Below are positions 41,918 to 47,474 of a stretch of DNA of 47,474 nucleotides, piece by piece. The notes under the pieces are model-generated. The model ran no database searches. It was not told the origin of the DNA and worked only from the letters and a program-made list of their open reading frames with translations. The stretch is from positions 1 through 47,474 of the forward strand of contig NZ_JAHRIB010000158.1 in assembly GCF_019090165.1 (NCBI RefSeq). Direction: 5' to 3'. Position 1 is the first letter of the stretch; every line of letters begins with the position of its first letter. The stretch is from Streptomyces sp. BV286. GTDB taxonomy: Bacteria; Actinomycetota; Actinomycetes; Streptomycetales; Streptomycetaceae. The position numbers and the translations under genes were made by a program.

Positions 41918-42712
41918 ATGCACGGGCCCACCCCGCCCCTGCCCCTTCCCACCGACCGGCTGCGGTTCGCCATGCCGCCCATGCACGAGTCGCTCGACGA
42001 CGAGCGCCGGCACCGCAAGGAACGGCTGGCGGGCGCGCTCAGGCTCTTCGGCCGGCTCGGTTTCGAGGACGGGGTCTCCGGCCACATCACCGCACGCGAC
42101 CCGGAGTACAGCGACTGCTTCTGGGTCAACCCGTTCGGGATGCCGTTCAAGCACGTCACCGTCGGTGATCTCGTGATGGCCAACGGCGAGGGGCAGGTGC
42201 TCGAAGGCCGCTACCACGTGAACCAGGCCGCGTTCACCGTGCACGCCCAGGTGCACGCGGCCCGTCCCGACGTCGTCGCGGTCGCCCACTGCCACTCGGT
42301 CAACGGGCGCGCGCTGTCCGCGCTCGGCGACCTGCTCGACCCGATCACCCAGGAGAGCTGCGCGTTCTACGAGGACCACGCGCTCTACGACGCGTACTCG
42401 GGCGTCGCCGTGGACGCCGAGGAGGGACGGCGGATCGCCGCCGCGCTCGGCTCGTGCAAGGCGCTCGTGCTGCGCAACCACGGGCTGCTGACGGTCGGCG
42501 ACTCGGTGGACGCGGCGGCCTGGTGGTTCCTGTCGATGGAGCGGTCCTGCCAGGTGCAGCTGACCGCGTGCGCGGCGGGGCGCCCCGTGCTGATCGACCA
42601 CAAGCAGGCGGTCGCCACCCGGGAGCAGCTCGGCGGGGACCTGGTCGCGTGGATCAACTACCAGCCGCTGTGGCAGGACATCAGCCGCAGCGAGCCGGAC
42701 CTGCTGTCCTGA
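41918..42712 (+). CDS. Class II aldolase/adducin family protein
   Basis: 264 residues of the FucA/AraD fold. Marks: LGFEDGVSGHITARDPE, the metal-binding AHCHSVNG, FYEDHALYD, and LRNHGLLTVGDSVDAAAWW with the third His. Members are aldolases or epimerases of sugar phosphates using Zn2+; several divergent ones have unknown substrates. Start is ATG 41918 with GGAGG 6 bp upstream. It is convergent with the DUF4429 gene. Confidence 0.87.
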   Translation: MHGPTPPLPLPTDRLRFAMPPMHESLDDERRHRKERLAGALRLFGRLGFEDGVSGHITARDPEYSDCFWVNPFGMPFKHVTVGDLVMANGEGQVLEGRYHVNQAAFTVHAQVHAARPDVVAVAHCHSVNGRALSALGDLLDPITQESCAFYEDHALYDAYSGVAVDAEEGRRIAAALGSCKALVLRNHGLLTVGDSVDAAAWWFLSMERSCQVQLTACAAGRPVLIDHKQAVATREQLGGDLVAWINYQPLWQDISRSEPDLLS

Positions 42713-42752
42713 CGATGCCGTGAACCGCCCCGAGCGAGTGACCGTCCCGGTC

Positions 42753-43661
42753 CTAGAACCCGCGCAGCACGGCCGCCTTCGTCGTAGCGAACTCCTCGTC
42801 GGTGAGCACGCCGTCGCGGTGCAGTTCGCCCAGCTCCCGCAGCCGGCGCAGCAGGACGTCGTGGTCGTCCCGCGGGGACGGCCGGGACCGAGCGGCGTCG
42901 CCGGGGGCGGACGGCAGGCGCGGCGGATCACCCTGTGTCTGGTCGCCGGCCCGGGTGGACGGGTGCGGGAGACGGGCCATGACCGCGGTGGCGACGAGGG
43001 CGGTGAGCAGGTCGCGCCGCGTGCTGCCCCACAGGTCGAGGGCGAACGGGTCCTTCTCCGGCGGCAGTTTGGAGAACACCGAGTCGTGGGTCACGAACCG
43101 CAGGAAACCGTCCTCGTAACCGGAGTTGGGCAGCCACTCCACCCGCACGAGATCCGGCAGGCCGATGATGCGAGGGCCCGTCGCCCGCTTCACCCGGTCC
43201 GAGGTGTCGCTCCAGTCGATACGGACCTGGGCGCCGTCGAAGGACACCGTGCCGTCGCTGGAGCGGACCGAGACGGGCACGGGCGGGCCGGGCAGGAGGT
43301 ACGTCCCGGTGGCTTCCTCGGGGACCTGTTCGAGGAGCAGCGCGTGGCGGATCTCCTCGGCGACGTACTCGGCGACGCCCGAGCGGTCGATGTCCACCGC
43401 CAGCCGGTACGGATCGGCCGCGTCGGGCAGCCGGCCTCCGGTCGCCTGGAGCAGCGGGTCGGCGCCCTCGCGCAGCCTCAGACGCAGGCGGCCGCGCTTG
43501 CGCTCGGGCTCGTAGACGACCCCCGAGACCGCTTCGAGGGGCACGGCGACCTCCCCGTACGTCTGCCGGAACAGCGGCACGGAACGGTGCAGTCCCGGGG
43601 TGATCCGGACCGTGCTGCCGTCGAAGGCCCAGGTCCCGTCGCGCTGGATGATCTCGGCCAT
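42753..43661 (-). CDS. DUF4429 protein with C-terminal SHOCT domain
   Basis: 302 residues. Two related beta-rich repeats follow each other, each starting with a DGT.(A/S)FDG strand: GTWAFDGSTVRI (about 9) and GTVSFDGAQVRI (about 137). This is the DUF4429 arrangement common in Streptomyces. A Pro/Arg-rich linker precedes a short helical SHOCT domain at the end (LRRLRELGELHRDGVLTDEE), usually a small oligomerisation or membrane-associated module. Function unknown. Divergent from the polytopic membrane gene. Confidence 0.83.
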   Translation of the reverse strand: MAEIIQRDGTWAFDGSTVRITPGLHRSVPLFRQTYGEVAVPLEAVSGVVYEPERKRGRLRLRLREGADPLLQATGGRLPDAADPYRLAVDIDRSGVAEYVAEEIRHALLLEQVPEEATGTYLLPGPPVPVSVRSSDGTVSFDGAQVRIDWSDTSDRVKRATGPRIIGLPDLVRVEWLPNSGYEDGFLRFVTHDSVFSKLPPEKDPFALDLWGSTRRDLLTALVATAVMARLPHPSTRAGDQTQGDPPRLPSAPGDAARSRPSPRDDHDVLLRRLRELGELHRDGVLTDEEFATTKAAVLRGF

Positions 43662-43886
43662 GCGGAAATTCTCGCAGCCGGGTCAACACGGGGGTGGGCG
43701 GTTCACCCGCGCTGACCAGACCTGGCGGTTGCGGGGGGTGTGGGGTACGGCACAATGCGCTGTCGTCGCAAGGCAGTTGTGCGGCTGCGCAGATGTGCGG
43801 TGGGCGGTTGTACGCCCGATCAGGTTTTCGACGGAGCGGTGCGGAAGGCGGCAACGGGCGTGGCGGTGCAGGAGGCTGGACAGGGC

Positions 43887-45161
43887 ATGGGGCGTGACCC
43901 CGGCCGGGGAGCCGGTCGGGGCGCGCACGAGGGCGGCTGCACCTGCGGGGGCTGTCCGCACGGGGCGCGCGAGGGCCATCGGCGGGCCGTCGCCGCGTTC
44001 CTCTCCAAGCGCGACGAACTGGCGTCGGGCCACGGGCTGCCCGCCGCGGTCGCGCACTCGGCCGGGGCGTCCCGGCAGTGGGTGTCCGACGCGCTGACCC
44101 AGTCCGCGGACCTCGTCGCCGAACGCGGACGGGCCGAGGGAGAGGTGTGGCTCGGCCTCGTGTGGCGGCGGACCGTCATGGCCGTGTGGGGCTTCGTGGG
44201 AATCCTGCTGCTCGTGCAGGCACTCACCGCGATCGGGGCGGGCTGGACGTCCGCGCGCACCGCCGGGCTGCTCGCCGCGGTCGTCGTGGGCGGGCTGCTG
44301 ACCGCGGCCTCGTGGCTGCACCGGGCGCGCGGCGGGGTGCTGGCGCCGGTCATCGGTGAGGACAACCGGCTGTCCACCTCCCGTGTGATGGCCGCGGGCT
44401 GGGTCCTGTTCGTCGTCTACGCGGTGCTGGTGCTGGCGGGACGGCTGGCCGGAGCGTCCTCGCACACGGAGCGGGACGCCCTGATCGAAGGGCTCGAACT
44501 GGCCCGGGGCGCGGGCATCGTGACCGTCCTCGCCGTCGTGTGCGGGATCGCCGTCCTGGTGCGGCGGGTGGTGGGGCTGAGGGTTCTCGGACAGCGGCTG
44601 CAGAAGGTACGGGCCGACCGGCCCCGGGCCGCCGACCTGCTGACCGACGACTCCGGCCGCGGAAGCTTCGCGGACACGCAGTACGTCGTACTGGGCTCCG
44701 TCGCGCTGGTGTTCGCGGCGGTACGGCTGGCGCGGCGGCCCGACCAGCTGCCGGACCTCCCGTGGGGTCTCGCGGTGGTGGTACTGGTGTCGGCCGCCAC
44801 CTATGTCGCCGGGAAGTACGCCGAGGGCGGGCGGCCGGTGATCCTCTCGGTCGTGCGGGCGCGCGAGGCCGGGGACCTGGACGCGCCGATCCGGACCGGG
44901 GACGACATCGAGATCAGGGGCGCCGGGTTCGTGCCGCCCGGGGCGCAGAGCGCGGACCGGCTGTCCCGGATGGTGGTGCGGATCGGCGCGGTGCACGTGC
45001 ATGTACCGCTGGTGCCGGTGCCCGGAGGGTTCAGCAACCCGTCCGACGCGGTGCTCACCGTGCCGGTGCCCGCGGACGTGGAACCGGGGCGGGTCGAGGT
45101 GCAGGTCGTCACCGCGGCCGGGGTGGAGACGAACCGGGTGGAGATCGACGTGACGGACTGA
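43887..45161 (+). CDS. Polytopic membrane protein with IPT-like C-terminal domain
   Basis: 424 residues from ATG 43887 (AGGAGG 12 bp upstream); the frame is open back to 43740. The N-terminal Gly/Arg-rich part contains CTCGGCPHG, a possible metal-binding Cys cluster. About six membrane helices follow (VWGFVGILLLVQALTAIGAG, LLAAVVVGGLLTAASWL, WVLFVVYAVLVLAG, and three more). The last 110 residues (DDIEIRGAGFVPPGAQ, VPLVPVPGGFSNPSDA) resemble an IPT/TIG immunoglobulin-like fold. No named function is recognised. Confidence 0.75.
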   Translation: MGRDPGRGAGRGAHEGGCTCGGCPHGAREGHRRAVAAFLSKRDELASGHGLPAAVAHSAGASRQWVSDALTQSADLVAERGRAEGEVWLGLVWRRTVMAVWGFVGILLLVQALTAIGAGWTSARTAGLLAAVVVGGLLTAASWLHRARGGVLAPVIGEDNRLSTSRVMAAGWVLFVVYAVLVLAGRLAGASSHTERDALIEGLELARGAGIVTVLAVVCGIAVLVRRVVGLRVLGQRLQKVRADRPRAADLLTDDSGRGSFADTQYVVLGSVALVFAAVRLARRPDQLPDLPWGLAVVVLVSAATYVAGKYAEGGRPVILSVVRAREAGDLDAPIRTGDDIEIRGAGFVPPGAQSADRLSRMVVRIGAVHVHVPLVPVPGGFSNPSDAVLTVPVPADVEPGRVEVQVVTAAGVETNRVEIDVTD

Positions 45162-45387
45162 GGGCATCTCCCCCGGGCCGCCCGGGACACCCGGTCGGCC
45201 CCTCGCCGGGCGACCGGCCGCGTCGGCGGAACCCCCACCGGGCCACCGGGCCATCGAGGCTCAAAAGGGACGTTCGGGCGGACGTGGTGAAAATTTGTGC
45301 GTCCCGTCTTGAGCGGGGACTCGCAGTCGTACGTATTGTCTGTTGAGGGGTGAACCGTTCGGCGCGCTCGAGAGGTGGCGGAGGGCT

Positions 45388-45918
45388 ATGGCTCACGGCA
45401 TGCGGATGGACACACACTCCGGGTACACGGACGACGGCGGCGGCGACTGGCGGGGAACCGCCACCCGGTACGCGCTGCTTCCCCTGCGGGTCTTCCTCGG
45501 TGTCACCTTCATCTACGCGGGGCTGGACAAGCTCACCGACAGTGCCTTCATGTCCGACGCCGGGGCGGGCTCGATCGGCGACATGATGCGCGCGGTCCGT
45601 GACTCGTCGGCCATTCCCGCCCTCGTCGACCTGTCCCTCAAGAACCCCGTCGGCTTCGGCTACGCCATCGCCCTGGGCGAACTCGCCGTGGGGATCGGCA
45701 CCCTGATCGGCCTCCTGACCCGCCTCGCCGCGTTCGGCGGGGCGCTGATCTCGCTCAGCCTCTGGCTGACGGTGAGCTGGGCCTCGGACCCGTACTACTA
45801 CGGCAACGACCTCCCCTACCTGATGGCGTGGCTGCCCCTCGTACTGGCCGGTGCGTCGGTGTTCTCCGTGGACGCCATGATCCGCTCCCGGCGCAGGCAC
45901 CGGACGGGCGCCTACTAG
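45388..45918 (+). CDS. DoxX family membrane protein
   Basis: 176 residues from ATG 45388 (GGAGGG close upstream; ATG 45400 possible). Four membrane helices include RVFLGVTFIYAGLDKLTD, the typical DoxX first helix, GYAIALGELAVGIGTLIGLL and YLMAWLPLVLAGASVFSVDA. DoxX relatives associate with thiol-redox or quinone systems. Upstream, TTGAGC (45309-45314) and TATTGT (45334-45339) are possible promoter boxes with a long 19-bp spacer. Confidence 0.87.
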   Translation: MAHGMRMDTHSGYTDDGGGDWRGTATRYALLPLRVFLGVTFIYAGLDKLTDSAFMSDAGAGSIGDMMRAVRDSSAIPALVDLSLKNPVGFGYAIALGELAVGIGTLIGLLTRLAAFGGALISLSLWLTVSWASDPYYYGNDLPYLMAWLPLVLAGASVFSVDAMIRSRRRHRTGAY

Positions 45919-45948
45919 CCACCCGCCCCCGCCGGGGTACGGCATTCC

Positions 45949-45977
45949 GCGCGTCCGGGGCTCAGCTCCGGACGCGC
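45949..45977. terminator. Bidirectional terminator
   Basis: Stem based on GCGCGTCCGG / CCGGACGCGC, extendable inward, between the convergent DoxX gene and the small membrane gene. It overlaps the stop codon of the latter. Confidence 0.65.
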
Positions 45978-46204
45978 TTGTCGTCCCGCCCGGGCAGCTC
46001 ACGGCGGTCGCCGCGCTGACGCCGCAGTCCGTGCGCAGCGCTGCCCGCCAGGGCCGCCAGGCACAGCCCCGCACTGGTGAGCGGGATCACCGCGAACCAC
46101 GGGGTCTCCCAGAGGCCGCCCGCGTCGCCGGCGTAGACGACCCCCGTGAGGGTGAGGAAGAGGCCCGCGACGAGCCGGCCGGGCTGGAACTCATGACGTA
46201 GCAC
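45962..46204 (-). CDS. Small two-helix membrane protein linked to PspC gene
   Basis: 80 residues with two hydrophobic helices (LVAGLFLTLTGVVYAG and FAVIPLTSAGLCLAALAGSAA) and a highly charged tail. Its start overlaps the end of the PspC gene by 14 bp, so translation is coupled and the two products probably work together at the membrane. No named family is recognised beyond small actinobacterial membrane proteins. Confidence 0.75.
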   Translation of the reverse strand: MLRHEFQPGRLVAGLFLTLTGVVYAGDAGGLWETPWFAVIPLTSAGLCLAALAGSAAHGLRRQRGDRRELPGRDDKRVRS

Positions 46205-47474
46205 GGGCCACCTCCGCCTGTCCGATTCCGACTTCGAGCGTGAGGTCGAGCGTGCCGCCGTCCTTGCTCCCGTCCGCGGGCGCGAGGGTCAGCTCCTTGT
46301 GCTTGCCGGGAGCCACGTCCACGTCCTGCTTGTCGTCGCCCGGCAACTGGATGTCACCGACACCCACCTCGATGAGCAGCTTCACCGTCGCGTCCTTCGG
46401 GACGACCACCTTGAGCTGCCCCATGCCCACCTCGGCGTTCGTCGTCACCGTCTGGCCCTTCTTGAGGTCGATCCGACTGAGATCGAGTGTGCCGACGCCC
46501 GTGCCGACGTTGTAGTCGTCCAGCACGGCGGACGCCGTGGCCGGCGCCCAGTCCGTGCGCACCCAATGGGTGCTGATGTCCTTCGGCAGTGCCGCCGAAC
46601 AGGCCAGCAGGGCCGCCGTGACGATCGCGAGGAAGACCGACCCCGCTCCCGTGCGCCCGAGGAACGCGCTCACCGCTATGCCCAGGCCGATCACGACGAG
46701 CGCACAGGCCAGACCGGTCTGCAGGCTGGTGCCGAGCGCGTGGTCCTCCCAGGTCAGGCCCGTACCGAGCCCGCCCGCGACGAGGGCCAGCAGGAACACC
46801 CAGCCGCCGATCCAGCGGGAGCCGCGCGGGGTGGCCTCCCGCGACCGCGGATCCCTGCCGGAACCGCCGCCGCGCGCGATGGTGACCGCCGCCGCGATGT
46901 CCCGCTCCCGCGCGCCCCGGGGGCCCCACAGATAGCCCGTGCCGCCCTCGTACGTGCCGTCCTTGACGATGGGCTCCCGCCACCAGGAGGGGAAGGAGGC
47001 GGGCACGGGCGGGGCCTGGGCCTCCGGCGGGGCGTCGGCGACGGCCTGGGCCGCGAGCGGGTCGGGGTCGTGCGCGCCGCGCTGCCGCGACCAGTAGCCG
47101 GCGCCCGCGAGCAGCAGCGCGAGCGTCGCCGCGAAGGTCAGCACGCCGCTGTTGTTCAGCATGGACAGGAACACCCCGCACCCGACCAGGGCGAACAGCA
47201 CGGCGGCCAGCGCATGGCCGTCCACGCGGCCGGTGAGGAGCTTGCGCACCTCGTTCTCCTCCTCGTCGTCGTACGCGACGAAGAGCCAGGCGAAGCCGTA
47301 GAAGATGAGGCCGAGGCCGCCGGTCGCCGAGAGCACCGCGAGCGCGATCCGGAAGATCACCGGGTCCATGTCGCACTGCCGCCCGAGCCCCGCGCACACA
47401 CCGCCCAGCATCTTGTGCCGCCGGTCGCGCCGGAACCCGCGCGAGACCCCGGGCACCTCCGGGTCCCCGTGCGC
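46191..47474 (-). CDS. PspC domain membrane protein with LiaF-like C-terminal region (start outside window)
   Basis: At least 421 residues; GTG 47456 is possible, but the frame is open to the window edge, so the true start is likely beyond. The PspC domain is at the N terminus (KMLGGVCAGLGRQCDMDPVIFR, then a helix ending WLFVAYDDEEENEVRK). Further membrane helices follow, with a Pro-rich loop. The C-terminal beta-rich domain has repeated glycine turns (VGTGVGTLDLS, VGMGQLKVVVP, VGVGDIQLPG), as in LiaF/DUF2154-type domains. Such proteins respond to envelope stress. Coupled to the small membrane gene after it. Confidence 0.85.
   Translation of the reverse strand, partial: AHGDPEVPGVSRGFRRDRRHKMLGGVCAGLGRQCDMDPVIFRIALAVLSATGGLGLIFYGFAWLFVAYDDEEENEVRKLLTGRVDGHALAAVLFALVGCGVFLSMLNNSGVLTFAATLALLLAGAGYWSRQRGAHDPDPLAAQAVADAPPEAQAPPVPASFPSWWREPIVKDGTYEGGTGYLWGPRGARERDIAAAVTIARGGGSGRDPRSREATPRGSRWIGGWVFLLALVAGGLGTGLTWEDHALGTSLQTGLACALVVIGLGIAVSAFLGRTGAGSVFLAIVTAALLACSAALPKDISTHWVRTDWAPATASAVLDDYNVGTGVGTLDLSRIDLKKGQTVTTNAEVGMGQLKVVVPKDATVKLLIEVGVGDIQLPGDDKQDVDVAPGKHKELTLAPADGSKDGGTLDLTLEVGIGQAEVARATS

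Overview
The window is chromosomal DNA from a high-GC actinomycete, almost certainly a Streptomyces. It has very strong third-position GC bias, many GTG starts, and the developmental trio whiD, bldM and shbA beside guaB. From memory, the gene order groES-groEL1, whiD, bldM, shbA, guaB, guaB3-like, glpD, Ser/Thr kinases, cholesterol-oxidase-like GMC enzyme, chorismate mutase, guaA matches the Streptomyces coelicolor core chromosome. Part of it also matches the Mycobacterium tuberculosis block groEL1, whiB3, sigD, guaB2, guaB3, choD. I see no tRNA, rRNA, CRISPR array, insertion sequence or prophage, so this is a core region and not an island.

Layout. 1-3 kb: the end of a polysaccharide deacetylase gene, then the heat-shock operon groES-groEL1 behind two CIRCE operators. 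3-6.5 kb: a SnoaL-like protein, an SDR oxidoreductase, and a MOSC protein divergent from a LysR regulator. 6.6-8.8 kb: the developmental cluster, with whiD divergent from bldM (clear sigma-BldN promoter) and then sigma factor shbA. 9.2-12 kb: guaB, behind a sigma-R-type promoter, and a GuaB3-type paralogue whose catalytic Cys is replaced by His. 12.2-16.9 kb: a nucleotide-sugar dehydrogenase homologue without its catalytic Cys, glpD, a G-rich tandem repeat, and a secreted beta-lactamase-fold hydrolase. 17-28 kb: five consecutive membrane Ser/Thr-kinase-type genes. Four look catalytically intact; the second is a degenerate pseudokinase with a large Gly/Pro-rich insert. Four of the five end in a related extracellular domain. 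A 13-copy 7-bp repeat lies between the third and fourth.

28-38 kb: a lipoprotein, a membrane-anchored diacylglycerol-kinase-family lipid kinase, a succinate-semialdehyde dehydrogenase preceded by three TGATCA dyads at exact 22-bp spacing, a GMC oxidoreductase with a four-Cys cluster, a sortase-E-type LAETG surface protein, a membrane protein, and a second lipoprotein paralogous to the first. 38-41 kb: chorismate mutase and guaA are divergent. Chorismate mutase sits behind what reads as a complete transcription attenuator: a leaderless 23-codon leader peptide with Phe-Val-Phe-Thr-Tyr, then a 15-bp terminator with a T4 tract. 41-47.5 kb: a flavin-reductase-fold protein, small membrane proteins, a class II aldolase-type protein, a DUF4429/SHOCT protein, a polytopic membrane protein, a DoxX protein and a PspC-domain protein.

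The most notable items are the Phe/Tyr-type attenuator of chorismate mutase, the pseudokinase inside the kinase array, two metabolic-enzyme homologues lacking their catalytic Cys, the triple TGATCA array, and the sigma-R-like promoter of guaB.
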